From assembly GCA_020633655.1 (NCBI GenBank), contig JACKDF010000012.1, positions 1 to 64,000 on the forward strand: DNA of 64,000 nucleotides, in the 5' to 3' direction. This DNA comes from Deferribacteres bacterium. Lineage in GTDB: Bacteria > Zhuqueibacterota > Zhuqueibacteria > Zhuqueibacterales > Geothermadaptataceae. The notes beneath the pieces were generated by a model, which was given only the letters and a program-made list of their open reading frames with translations, was not told where the DNA came from and ran no database searches. The position numbers were made by a program, and so were the translations under genes. Of the stretch, positions 52,597 through 62,098 are shown piece by piece (within the stretch, counting starts at the first letter, position 1; each line of letters opens with the position of its first letter).

Positions 52597-55562
52597 ATTA
52601 TTCACGCTTTATCCTAACACTGGCTTTAATTGGTTCTGTGTTCACTGCAGGATGCAGTGCAACGCAGGCTCAAACCAGAGCTGGCCTTGCGTTTTTGAAA
52701 ACAAATCCCGGCGCACGGCAACAAGGCTTTGGCAGCAGCCTCACTGGAGTTCTGGATGAAATCCACGGTTTGTACGCAAATCCTGCCGCTCTGGGTTTTA
52801 CGCGGGAGTGGTCCTGGGCTGCATCCTATTCAAAATGGATGCCGGATGTATACAATACATCATTTGCCCTTGGTCACAAGAATAAATCCCGCTTGTTTGG
52901 CACCAATTATATCGGCTTCAGTGCATCCTATCTCGGTGTTCCGGAATTCGATAGTTCCGAAGGTGCAGCCGAGGGTGTCTCCGCAAACGACGTACTTTTC
53001 GGGACAACCCTTGCACATCCGTTCCACTTTAAATTCGGGCAGGTTTCCCTGGGAACAAATATCAAATACTACCGCAACACACTTGCCGCATTTCAGGCAT
53101 CCACATGGATTTTAGATACCGGTCTCATGTGGCGTTCCAAAAGATTTAACACACCAGGCCTGGCAGAGAAAATTCCCGGATTGGAAAATGTGATATTCTC
53201 TGCAGGCTTTTCGATGACTCAATTAGGCGCTCCCCTCAAGCACGATATCAACAATACACCTCTTCCCAAAACATCACGCGTCGGTGCTGCCATGCATGTG
53301 GGATCGCACGATGGCTTGCAACTTCATTTTCTGACCGATTATAAAAAGATTCTGGACGAGGACGGACAAATCAGTTTCGGTACAGAAATTTCATGGGCAC
53401 AGCTCATCACACTGCGTGGTGGCTATAAGATGGAAAAAAATGCCCTGGGCAATCTGGCGATGGGCATGAGCTTGAATTTAAAAGACAGTTATAAATCCCT
53501 CGCCCAAATGCTGCCTGGCAGAAACAACAACATGCGAGTTGATTTAGCGCGTGGTGAAAGCAACACCTTCTTCGATTCGCCCTATCAAGGGGGCATTAAC
53601 CACTTTCCGGTTGGCCCGGAGAAATTCAAATCGATTTCACCACGAAACAATGCCGTTGTTTTGGATTCACCCGTCGCAATTAACTGGACCGAAAGCCATG
53701 ATCCCGATCTCTACGATGATATTATCTATCACTTCCTGATGGACCGCGACAGTCTGGCTGTTGCACGCGTACTGGCCAGTTACGATGGGAACGACGTTGC
53801 TATGCCCTACAATTTCAAACCCCACATGCTCGATGCCAATGAAAAACAAACAGGCACGACCTACAATTGTGGCAATATGGAAGGTGGCGTTTACTATTGG
53901 AGCGTTGTTGCCATCGATAAAGACGGACACAGCCGCATTATAAACGACCAGGGAAGAAACATTTCCCGCTTCGATATTCCAGCGCCGGAACTGCAAATCA
54001 CGAAAATCGATTTTGACTATTTCAAATGGATTACAGAAGACGATTATCAAGGCAAAATAAATGTAACCATAGCGAATACCGGGCAATACGTCGCCAAAGA
54101 TTTCCATATCCGCCTCGACGATCTGACAGCGCCACAATACACATCCAAGGACGATGGGACGACCTTTTATATGGAGGCACTGCTGAACAAACGAATCGAT
54201 CTTCTGGAACCAGGCGAAACACGTACTTTTTCCCTCGATTGGTTTACAGAAATCGCAGGACGGCATGAGTTCTCGATAAAGGTTGATGTGGACAATACGG
54301 TTAAGGAAAGTATCGAAAACAACAACGAAATACGCGCCAGTTTCCACACGATTCCCAAAGGAGCCATCACCGTTGACGACACTGTAACCGCCCATATTTT
54401 ATCCAAAATAAACTACGATTTACCATTTATTGCTGAGGTCTATTTCAACAAAAATTCCTCAAAGGTAACAAAAGAATACATCCACGAATGGGTGTTGGAT
54501 CCACCGTTGGTTACCCTCTCGGAACGCTTGCAAAAATACCCGGAATTGAGTGTATTTCTCCAAGGTTTTATCGATCCCAACTCCGGCGAAGAGAACCTGA
54601 GTCTGGCAAATGCCCGCGCCAACGCTGTACGCGATACACTGCTGCAAATGGGTGTTAATTTCCGCCAGTTGCATCTCCTTCCCGGAAAGGCACATTCAAA
54701 GCGATCTGTACCTGCTGATCCCCTGGATGCAAAATGGGTTTTCCAGGAACGACGCAATGTTGTTATCACAGCTAACCACATGGAAAACATTCTTTTCACA
54801 CCAGTTTCCTACAATGATGTCGAAAAACTGCCCCTGGCTGTCAAATTCTTTGTCGATATGAAAAGTGCTGTTCCGTTTCAGGATGCCGCATTGTACATCC
54901 ACCAGGAAGACTTGCGAGATGAGATTGAAGGTGCATCCCTGTTTGGCGGCAAAAAAGAAATCCATTCCCTTTTGAGCTGGAATCATATGAACGGAACAAA
55001 ATCCGGAGAGAAATCACCATGGATCGGCAAGACGGTGAATTATTCCGTGAGTGTCGACGACTCCCTTGGACGTCGCTTTTACACACAGGACCAGAAATTT
55101 CATCTTGCCGACGAAGCTCACTTGCGAGAACAGCGATTTAGTTGGCCTTTAAAATTCGCCGGGACTGAGCCTTTTTATGATTTTTACTGGATTCGCCTGT
55201 TCAAGCAAATCAACCGAATGCTGCGGGATAACACGATGCGTATGCGCTTTATTGGTCACGCCTGTGCTGTCGGCCCGGAAAACGTCAATCTCGCCCTTTC
55301 AAAGAAAAGAGCACGGGTCTTCCGTGAGCGATTCCTGAGAAAAGTGAATTCCCAGCACCCGGAATCGTATAACGAAATTCTCCAAAGACTGGACGAAGCC
55401 GTCGGATTTGGCGAAGAGCATCCGTTGGGCGTTGTGCGGACAACCGGAGACTTTTTTCTTATCGGTGACAACAACAGTCCCATTGGACGCAAGCTCAACC
55501 GAAGAATCGAGATCTCTTTCTACTCTCTCGAGAAACCTTTAACACCGTTGGAAAACGAATAA
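52593..55562 (+). CDS. PorV-like / CARDB / OmpA chimeric outer-membrane lipoprotein
   Basis: The roughly 989-residue protein starts at the ATG overlapping the upstream TGA. A signal with cysteine (GSVFTAGCSATQAQ) is followed by a PorV/PorQ-like beta-barrel (about 25-320: GLAFLKTNPGARQQGFGSS, IHGLYANPAALGFT), a CARDB domain (about 470-590), and an OmpA-like peptidoglycan-binding domain (SLANARANAVRDTLLQMGV) with a second OmpA-like segment at the C-terminus (LSKKRARVFRERF). The combination suggests a barrel that anchors or shuttles the upstream VWA protein at the surface, tied to peptidoglycan. Confidence 0.83.
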   Translation: MNYSRFILTLALIGSVFTAGCSATQAQTRAGLAFLKTNPGARQQGFGSSLTGVLDEIHGLYANPAALGFTREWSWAASYSKWMPDVYNTSFALGHKNKSRLFGTNYIGFSASYLGVPEFDSSEGAAEGVSANDVLFGTTLAHPFHFKFGQVSLGTNIKYYRNTLAAFQASTWILDTGLMWRSKRFNTPGLAEKIPGLENVIFSAGFSMTQLGAPLKHDINNTPLPKTSRVGAAMHVGSHDGLQLHFLTDYKKILDEDGQISFGTEISWAQLITLRGGYKMEKNALGNLAMGMSLNLKDSYKSLAQMLPGRNNNMRVDLARGESNTFFDSPYQGGINHFPVGPEKFKSISPRNNAVVLDSPVAINWTESHDPDLYDDIIYHFLMDRDSLAVARVLASYDGNDVAMPYNFKPHMLDANEKQTGTTYNCGNMEGGVYYWSVVAIDKDGHSRIINDQGRNISRFDIPAPELQITKIDFDYFKWITEDDYQGKINVTIANTGQYVAKDFHIRLDDLTAPQYTSKDDGTTFYMEALLNKRIDLLEPGETRTFSLDWFTEIAGRHEFSIKVDVDNTVKESIENNNEIRASFHTIPKGAITVDDTVTAHILSKINYDLPFIAEVYFNKNSSKVTKEYIHEWVLDPPLVTLSERLQKYPELSVFLQGFIDPNSGEENLSLANARANAVRDTLLQMGVNFRQLHLLPGKAHSKRSVPADPLDAKWVFQERRNVVITANHMENILFTPVSYNDVEKLPLAVKFFVDMKSAVPFQDAALYIHQEDLRDEIEGASLFGGKKEIHSLLSWNHMNGTKSGEKSPWIGKTVNYSVSVDDSLGRRFYTQDQKFHLADEAHLREQRFSWPLKFAGTEPFYDFYWIRLFKQINRMLRDNTMRMRFIGHACAVGPENVNLALSKKRARVFRERFLRKVNSQHPESYNEILQRLDEAVGFGEEHPLGVVRTTGDFFLIGDNNSPIGRKLNRRIEISFYSLEKPLTPLENE

Positions 55563-55595
55563 GAAAAGAAATCGAATAGTATAATCGCGATAATT

Positions 55596-55632
55596 AAAAG
55601 CCTGGTTCAACGGACTGAACCAGGCTTTTTTT
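55596..55632. terminator. Bidirectional terminator
   Basis: aaaagcctggttca and tgaaccaggctttt form a 14-bp perfect stem around a 6-base loop, with A- and T-runs. It separates the converging OmpA-chimera gene and the SemiSWEET gene. Confidence 0.93.
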
Positions 55633-55640
55633 ATGCAAAA

Positions 55641-55889
55641 TCAATCGTACTTCAGCTTCATTACCAAAATAGTCACCACAAGAATTGAGGTGATGCTGTC
55701 GGCCAGCATTATGGGAATATTAAAAGTAATAAATCCATAAATAAACCAGGAAAAATTTCCTGTCGCCTGCAGAATGTACATTCGCAACGACAAGTCCCGC
55801 GTCTGTTTTGTCCGAATCGTTTTAATTGCCTGGGGCAGGAATGCAGTTGTGGTGCACAATGCCGCGAAAAGTCCAATTGCAGTTATCAT
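55641..55889 (-). CDS. SemiSWEET sugar transporter
   Basis: The 82-residue protein is a three-helix bacterial half-SWEET with the PQ-loop motif TAFLPQAIKTIRTKQTRDLS and the second signature YILQATGNFSWFIYGF. Two subunits form a sugar pore. Length is normal. It is separated from its neighbours by a terminator and the repeat at 55989. Confidence 0.92.
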   Translation of the reverse strand: MITAIGLFAALCTTTAFLPQAIKTIRTKQTRDLSLRMYILQATGNFSWFIYGFITFNIPIMLADSITSILVVTILVMKLKYD

Positions 55890-55988
55890 AGTAAATCCAT
55901 ATCCTTACAGTAGTGCACTGGCCAAACTCCGTTATTATCTTTTTACAATTTTCGCTAAATTACCTTTTATTAGGCAAAGAACAGTTAT

Positions 55989-56072
55989 CCTTCTTTATTC
56001 ATGCAACGCTCAAAGTGAACGATGGGCAGGTGATATCCCCTGCCCAATCGTGGTATTTGTGAATAAAGCAGG
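55989..56072 (+). repeat. Dispersed palindromic repeat family A, copy 3
   Basis: ccttctttattcatgca and tgtgaataaagcagg are the outer arms; gggcaggtgatatcccctgccc is the inner palindrome. It lies within 30 bases of the sulfatase start, so it is part of that gene's leader. Confidence 0.8.
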
Positions 56073-56099
56073 TTACAATCCATGAAAAAGGAAGAACAG

Positions 56100-58067
56100 A
56101 TGCCATATAACACACGCTTCCGATATTTTGCAAAGCTTTTTTTTCCTACCCTTGTTACTTTTGCAGTTTTCGCAGGATTAACCCACTGCGAATCCACCAA
56201 AAATGAACGATTGCCAAATATCGTGCTCATTTTTATCGATGACCAGGGTTATGCTGACCTGGGTTGTTTTGGGGCACAAGGTTTCGCAACGCCCAATATC
56301 GATAAGATGGCCAGTGAAGGTATGCGCTTCACGAATTTCTATGTTTCCCAGGCGGTGTGCTCAGCCTCCAGGGCAGCACTGATGACCGGTTGCTACTCCG
56401 AACGCGTCGGAGTGCGTGGTGCTTACATGCCCTGGGCAACAGTCGGTTTGAATCCGCAGGAAGAAACGATCGCGGAGATTCTGAAGAAAAAAGGCTATAC
56501 GACAGGGATTTTTGGTAAATGGCATCTTGGCCACTTGAATGAATTTCTCCCCTTGCACCAAGGTTTTGACGAATACCTTGGTCTCCCCTATTCCAACGAT
56601 ATGTGGCCGGTGAATTTTGACGGAACACCGGCTACGGAGGGGAACAAGGTAAAATACCCTTCATTACCGCTCTTTGAGGGGGATAAGGAAATTGCAAAAA
56701 TCAATACACTTGAGGACCAAAGCACGTTGACGACGCGTTATACAGAGCGTGCAGTAAAGTTTATTGAAAATAATAAAAACAGACCATTTTTCCTTTATGT
56801 TCCGCACTCCATGGTACATGTCCCCCTTGGCGTATCCGAAAAATTTAAGGGGAAAAGCGAACAGGGTATGTATGGCGACACCATGATGGAAATCGACTGG
56901 TCCGTTGGCGAAATTTTAAAAACCCTGCACAAAAACGAACTCGATGACAACACGTTGGTCATTTACACCAGTGACAATGGGCCCTGGCTGAATTTTGGCA
57001 ATCATGCTGGATCGGCTGTTCCCCTGCGCGAAGGGAAAGGTACGATGTGGGAAGGCGGTCCACGTGTCCCCTGCGTCATTCGTTGGCCGGGACATGTGCC
57101 TGCGGGCATGAAAAATGAGCGCATCGCCTCAACGATCGATATATTGCCGACCCTTGCTGCAATTACCGGAGCCCCGCTGCCCCAACGCAAAATCGACGGT
57201 GTTAATATTCTTCCTTTGCTGCAAGGAGATCCCGAAGCGAACCCACGAGATCATTTTTTCTTCTATTATGATGGTGAACTTCGTGCTGTGCGTCAGGGCA
57301 AATGGAAGCTGCATTTTCCACACAGTTACCGATCCTATGAAAATGTCGAACCTGGAAGAGATGGATTTCCCGGCCCTTATGGCAAGGGGGAGACAGGGTT
57401 AGCGCTATACAATCTCGACACGGATATCGGCGAACGAATGAATGTCATCGAGCAAGAACCGGAAATTGCACAACGGCTTAGCGAATTAGCTGAAAAAATC
57501 CGCTATGAACTTGGCGACCGGCTTACGGGCATTCAGGGTAAAGAAGTTCGCGAACCGGGGCGACATCATGTGGAAACTATACAAAAAATTGAACACCGCG
57601 CTGTGGGGAAAAAAATTCTCCTGGGACAAGAATACGGTGCATCCTACACCGGGGGCGGAAAGAATGCAGTAATCGATGGATTGCGTGGTACGACAGATTT
57701 TCAGGATGGCACGTGGCAAGGTTATGAAGGGACCGATTTTGGTGCTCTCGTCGATTTAGGCAAAGTACAAAAACTCCGTCATATTTCAGTGGGATTCCTG
57801 CAAAACCAGATGAGCTGGATATTTCTCCCCTCCGATGTACAAATAGAAATTTCCCTGGATGGACAAAACTTTGATGTCATTCACCATGTTTCCACGGAAA
57901 TGCAGAAAGACCCAAAAGTAAAAATTCAGAACAACAGCATTCAACTGAAGGCAAAACCTGCGCGCTACATTCGTATTTACGCAAAAAATGCGGGTGTTTG
58001 TCCCGCATGGCATTCCGGAGCCGGTGGGAAAACCTGGATTTTTGTTGATGAAATTGTCGTCGAATGA
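56100..58067 (+). CDS. Exported sulfatase with C-terminal discoidin-like domain
   Basis: The roughly 655-residue protein is taken from the ATG with aaggaag upstream; an ATG six codons earlier lacks that signal. A signal/lipid-like leader is followed by the sulfatase alkaline-phosphatase-fold domain: VLIFIDDQGYADLGCFG (metal ligands), CSASRAALMTG (the residue to be converted to formylglycine is Cys), GKWHLGH and TSDNGPW. A beta-sandwich C-terminal domain (about 510-655) resembles F5/8C/discoidin modules and may bind glycans. It should cleave a sulfate ester on an external polysaccharide or sulfatide. A maturation enzyme is not nearby; the FGE-like fold in the DGR protein lacks catalytic cysteines. 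Confidence 0.9.
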   Translation: MPYNTRFRYFAKLFFPTLVTFAVFAGLTHCESTKNERLPNIVLIFIDDQGYADLGCFGAQGFATPNIDKMASEGMRFTNFYVSQAVCSASRAALMTGCYSERVGVRGAYMPWATVGLNPQEETIAEILKKKGYTTGIFGKWHLGHLNEFLPLHQGFDEYLGLPYSNDMWPVNFDGTPATEGNKVKYPSLPLFEGDKEIAKINTLEDQSTLTTRYTERAVKFIENNKNRPFFLYVPHSMVHVPLGVSEKFKGKSEQGMYGDTMMEIDWSVGEILKTLHKNELDDNTLVIYTSDNGPWLNFGNHAGSAVPLREGKGTMWEGGPRVPCVIRWPGHVPAGMKNERIASTIDILPTLAAITGAPLPQRKIDGVNILPLLQGDPEANPRDHFFFYYDGELRAVRQGKWKLHFPHSYRSYENVEPGRDGFPGPYGKGETGLALYNLDTDIGERMNVIEQEPEIAQRLSELAEKIRYELGDRLTGIQGKEVREPGRHHVETIQKIEHRAVGKKILLGQEYGASYTGGGKNAVIDGLRGTTDFQDGTWQGYEGTDFGALVDLGKVQKLRHISVGFLQNQMSWIFLPSDVQIEISLDGQNFDVIHHVSTEMQKDPKVKIQNNSIQLKAKPARYIRIYAKNAGVCPAWHSGAGGKTWIFVDEIVVE

Positions 58068-58519
58068 GCTTTTTTTTTACCGCTAAACACGCGAAAAAGG
58101 TATTCCTTTCGTGTGTTTAGCGGTCTGCCATCTTTACATATAGATTAACTCAAATACTCAATTTTCGGGGAAATTTTAAAAAAAGCGGAAAAACTCCGCG
58201 GAATTGCATTCGCTTAAAGCTCTAATGAATCGAACTTCTCACCCTTAAATTTTCCCAATTTAAACATCGATAGCCTGGAACTGCTGTTATTAATCACATT
58301 TCTGCTTATCTTGGAAAAATATGGCATTCTCCTTGTATTCCCGGGATTCAACACATAGCTAAAGAGGGTGTTTGTTCAATAAATTGAACATATTATCTGG
58401 AAACTTTACACAATGTATCGCGTTATTACTGCCTCCAATGGATAAATCAGAAATTCCAGGGGATACACCCGAGACAATTTTCCGTCAAACTCACTTATTT
58501 AATTTCACCGGAGCTTTTT
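58068..58519. other. Intergenic region with large palindrome
   Basis: The 452 bases between the sulfatase and TonB receptor contain an inverted repeat at 58080-58125 (accgctaaacacgcgaaa against tttcgtgtgtttagcggt) that is strong but lacks a downstream T-run in the plus direction. No gene is supported; the promoter of the receptor is not identifiable. Confidence 0.45.
58080..58125. repeat. 18-bp arm inverted repeat after the sulfatase
   Basis: The arms pair with one mismatch around a 10-base loop. A T-run lies before, not after, the stem on the plus strand, so simple Rho-independent termination is doubtful. Confidence 0.6.
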
Positions 58520-60895
58520 ATGGTTTTAAAAAGAATCGTTTTCGTTTGCTTAATTATCATAAGCCACGCGCTTTTAGGCGAAGAAACAGAAAACAAGTTC
58601 AGTTCTATCAGTGGTTATGTTTTCGACAAATCAACAGGTGAAGCCCTCATCGGCGCCAATATTTTTCTTAAGGGAACCGAACGGGGAACCAGTACCAATG
58701 TCGCCGGCTTCTTTACGATACCCAAACTGGTGCCAGGTACTTATACAATCTCCTGTCAATATATTGGTTACAAAACATGGTCGAAGAACATTGTTGTCAC
58801 TATTGAACCCTCCGAACATGTGCAGATAAATCTCGAGCCTGAAACACTGAAAGGCCAGGAAATAGTTGTGACTGCCGAAAAGAAACGCACGATTGATCAA
58901 CTTTTTTCGAAGCCTGTTTCAAAAGTTGAGTTAAGTTCCCGGGATATCAGTGCCATACCACAAATTGCGGAAGCAGACTTGCTCAGGGCATTGCAGACAC
59001 TTCCCGGAGTTTTGCCGGTTTCTGACTTTTCCTCCGCACTTTATATTCGTGGTGGTACGCCCGACCAAAATCTCTTTTTGATTGATGGCGCGGATGTGTA
59101 CAATCCCGAGCATGCTTTTGGTATTTTCTCCACGTTCAACACCGATGCAATTAAATCCGTTGAACTTTCTAAAGGTGGATTCGGGGCAGAGTACGGCGGT
59201 CGTCTTTCCTCTGTCCTCGATATTACCAACATCGATGGAAACCGCAAAGAATTTGAAGGGACCACCTCCATAAGTTTGCTGTCTGCGAAAACAACACTGC
59301 AGATGCCTCTGGGCAGTATCGGCTCCCTTTCCGGGTCCTTCCGGCGCACTTATTTTGATAAAACACTTGGCCCCCACTACGATGAAATACCGGATTACTA
59401 TTTTTATGATAGCAACGTCAAAGCTTTCTTTGATTTCGGTCCGAAAAACAAACTGACCTTAAGCTGGTTTAGCAGCTATGACGATCTCAATGTCAATTTT
59501 AATCCCGATGCGGATGTAAAAGCTGGCTTTCTTTATGATTGGGGCAACAAAACCGGAAGCGCTCGCTGGACACATTTATTTTCACCACAACTCTTTGCAA
59601 ATTTCTGGCTGACTGGTAGCGTTTTCTCCTCCAACTTCAACTTTGAAAATGTAGTTGATGTAAGTGAGAAAAATGAAATTACCGATTTTACCGCAAAAGG
59701 CAATCTGCAGTATTACCACTCAACGAAATTTAAAGCAATCTTCGGCTTTGAACACAAATGGCTGGATGGAAGCTACTACCAGCACTGGCCGGGGGGCAAA
59801 GTAGATGTGACCAATACTCCGCAGCACACCTCCGCCTACCTGACTTTAAACTGGAATCCTTCACCCTTATGGGTAGTTGACACCGGATTACGTGCCCATT
59901 ATTTTAATTCTGAGAAGGATTATTTTAATTTATCGCCACGACTCTCGGTGAAATATCGTGCAACGGACACAATCAATTTGAAGACTGCGATCGGTCGCTA
60001 TCACCAGTATTTGCACCGTATTGAGCGTCCTTTCTTTGCAGACATTTGGTCCACCTCCAATGCATTTCAGAGCCAATCGGACGCCAGCCATTTTATTGCA
60101 GGTTTTGAAAAAGAACTCGGACAATTTTTCTCATTGGAAGCGGAAGCCTATTATAAAGACTACACTAATCTCTATTCCCTCGACCAGAACCTTGGCGCCA
60201 AGGTAGTTCCGGGTTATTATGAAAATGATGAACCGGTTTATTCCACCACCGAAGGTCTTTTTCACAAAGGTGACGGCAATTCGAAAGGTTTTGAACTGTT
60301 GTTTCGCAAAAACAGCGGCGCTGTCACGGGTTGGTTTGGTTATTCATTGGCAGCAACAAAATACACGATTCCCACAATAAATCAGGGTGAAGAATTCGCG
60401 CCGCGCCACGATCGAACATCGACCATCAATCTGGTGAGTAATGTCGACGTAAAAAATGCCTGGCGCAGTCTACGAAATCGTGATCACAAAAAAGATAAAG
60501 GCCGTTATACCCTCGGGCTCAACCTGATTTATTCAACAGGTCAGCCGATCACAACACCAAGTTCCGTTTATATTACAAGCACAATGCCGGACATCGAAGG
60601 AACGGTTGGATTCGGCGGCGACAATGGGTTCTCCAGCTTCGCCCTTTACCCGACAACGATTAATAAATACAGACTTCCGGCCTATGCACGTCTTGATCTG
60701 AGTTTAACCTATTTTCGCCAGTTTAAAAATTGGTCGATGGCACCGTACCTGCAAATTTTCAATGCGGGCAATCGAAAAAATGTATGGTTCATTCAATATA
60801 AGGATGTCAGCACAGAAGAAAGTATCGTGCAGGAAGTGGAAGAAACGAACATGTTGCCACTGCTGCCAACTGTCGGTATTCGCTTTGAATTTTAA
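58520..60895 (+). CDS. TonB-dependent receptor with CarboxypepD_reg-like domain
   Basis: The 791-residue protein has a signal peptide, an N-terminal CarboxypepD_reg-like domain (about 28-115: SISGYVFDKSTGEALIGANI ... GFFTIPKLVPGTYTI), a plug (about 115-240: LQTLPGVLP, ALYIRGGTPDQNLFLIDGADVY) and a 22-strand barrel. The carboxypeptidase-like domain is usual in SusC-like receptors, but the size is smaller than SusC (about 1000), which fits the FCB type that pairs with DUF4249. It takes up a ligand too large for porins, energised by TonB; substrate unknown. The ATG follows ccggag. Confidence 0.92.
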   Translation: MVLKRIVFVCLIIISHALLGEETENKFSSISGYVFDKSTGEALIGANIFLKGTERGTSTNVAGFFTIPKLVPGTYTISCQYIGYKTWSKNIVVTIEPSEHVQINLEPETLKGQEIVVTAEKKRTIDQLFSKPVSKVELSSRDISAIPQIAEADLLRALQTLPGVLPVSDFSSALYIRGGTPDQNLFLIDGADVYNPEHAFGIFSTFNTDAIKSVELSKGGFGAEYGGRLSSVLDITNIDGNRKEFEGTTSISLLSAKTTLQMPLGSIGSLSGSFRRTYFDKTLGPHYDEIPDYYFYDSNVKAFFDFGPKNKLTLSWFSSYDDLNVNFNPDADVKAGFLYDWGNKTGSARWTHLFSPQLFANFWLTGSVFSSNFNFENVVDVSEKNEITDFTAKGNLQYYHSTKFKAIFGFEHKWLDGSYYQHWPGGKVDVTNTPQHTSAYLTLNWNPSPLWVVDTGLRAHYFNSEKDYFNLSPRLSVKYRATDTINLKTAIGRYHQYLHRIERPFFADIWSTSNAFQSQSDASHFIAGFEKELGQFFSLEAEAYYKDYTNLYSLDQNLGAKVVPGYYENDEPVYSTTEGLFHKGDGNSKGFELLFRKNSGAVTGWFGYSLAATKYTIPTINQGEEFAPRHDRTSTINLVSNVDVKNAWRSLRNRDHKKDKGRYTLGLNLIYSTGQPITTPSSVYITSTMPDIEGTVGFGGDNGFSSFALYPTTINKYRLPAYARLDLSLTYFRQFKNWSMAPYLQIFNAGNRKNVWFIQYKDVSTEESIVQEVEETNMLPLLPTVGIRFEF

Positions 60896-60952
60896 AATCA
60901 CCTTTAAACTTTCAAACGTACCAACATGCACACTTTAGAATAAGGAAAACGA

Positions 60953-61858
60953 ATGAAACACTTAAAATATATAGCCTTGATAAGCTTATTGCTGACGGCA
61001 TGCGGCACGGGTGTTGTCGAAGTCGATGACAGCAATTATGAGCCGAAAATAGCCATCGATGGCTATCTCTATCCCCATGCCCCGGTGACAAACATAAAAA
61101 TTACACGTAATTTCCCATTAAATACATCGCTCTTGCGAACCAACATATTTTTATCCGATGCGAATGTCGTTCTCACGGATTTAGCTGGTCGGAAAGACTA
61201 CCCACTTACGTTCAATGCACAAACATTTGCCTTTGGATACGAAGGCGAAGATCTGCTGATCGAATACGGACATGCGTACAAACTATCTGTTGATGCGATT
61301 ATCGATGGAACCGAGCTGCATTGTAACGCGACAACAACAGTACCGGTAGCCGGATTCAAAATTCTCCAGAATGAATCGAAAATTGCCCCTTCCCCGTACT
61401 TCCCGGAAAATGCCGATGGGTCCATAGAAAAATGGGAATACACTTTCGAACGCAGCCCGGATACCGGCTTTTATGCGCTTTCGATCGTTTCATTGGATGC
61501 TGATACAAGTACTTTTATTTACGACAGCCCTTACAGCAGCTTCAAGGATGCCTCAGATTTTGAGGAAGAAGAATGGAAGGATTTGATTTATAATTTTACA
61601 TGGCAGCAGGATCTGCAATTAAAATCGGGACAGTCAACACTTCCGCTGGACTGGTATTTGTTTCCTTTCTACGGGAAATATCGAACCATCCTTTATGCAG
61701 GCGATGAAAATTTCCGCGACTACCTGCTCACGGCCTGGCAGGTGCAGGAAATCGACGGCAATTTTCATGAACCGATCCTGCACATAGAAGGAGACGGCAT
61801 TGGTATTTTTGGTTCAGCCATAGCCGATACCGTGTTTTTGGAAGTTTTAAGAGACTGA
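60953..61858 (+). CDS. DUF4249 lipoprotein
   Basis: The 301-residue protein has a lipoprotein signal with lipobox LLTAC and an Ig-like beta-rich region near the N-terminus (KIAIDGYLYPHAPVTNIKITRNF). DUF4249 proteins accompany TonB receptors in FCB bacteria and probably act as surface ligand-binding or assembly partners, in the way SusD accompanies SusC. It begins 57 bases after the receptor gene with aaggaaa before the ATG. Confidence 0.88.
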   Translation: MKHLKYIALISLLLTACGTGVVEVDDSNYEPKIAIDGYLYPHAPVTNIKITRNFPLNTSLLRTNIFLSDANVVLTDLAGRKDYPLTFNAQTFAFGYEGEDLLIEYGHAYKLSVDAIIDGTELHCNATTTVPVAGFKILQNESKIAPSPYFPENADGSIEKWEYTFERSPDTGFYALSIVSLDADTSTFIYDSPYSSFKDASDFEEEEWKDLIYNFTWQQDLQLKSGQSTLPLDWYLFPFYGKYRTILYAGDENFRDYLLTAWQVQEIDGNFHEPILHIEGDGIGIFGSAIADTVFLEVLRD

Positions 61859-61872
61859 GTCAATTATCAATA

Positions 61873-62095
61873 AATCAACACTCAATAATCAATGATCAAC
61901 TAATACTGCTTTGGCAGATTACCAGTTCTGTCATTGAATCCTGCTTTTTAGGGTGAGAAATCTTATACTCAAGCTCGCTGCAAAAGATTTCTCCGCTGGA
62001 AAGCGCGTTCGAAATGACACACTATCAAATTTGCCAAAATAGTACTAATAAAAACTCAAAATTGAAAATTGCTTATTGAATATTGAGTGTTGATT
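61873..62095. repeat. 223-bp element with inverted ends
   Basis: The left end aatcaacactcaataatcaa (61873-61892) matches the inverse of the right end ttattgaatattgagtgttgatt (62073-62095) over at least 14 consecutive bases. No gene lies inside. The right end abuts the stop codon of the peptidase gene. It looks like a small MITE-type element. Confidence 0.65.
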
Positions 62096-62098
62096 ATT

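Noticed and set aside
58080..58125. Rho-independent terminator for the sulfatase
   Set aside because: The T-run precedes the stem on the plus strand and follows it on neither strand, so it was listed only as an inverted repeat.
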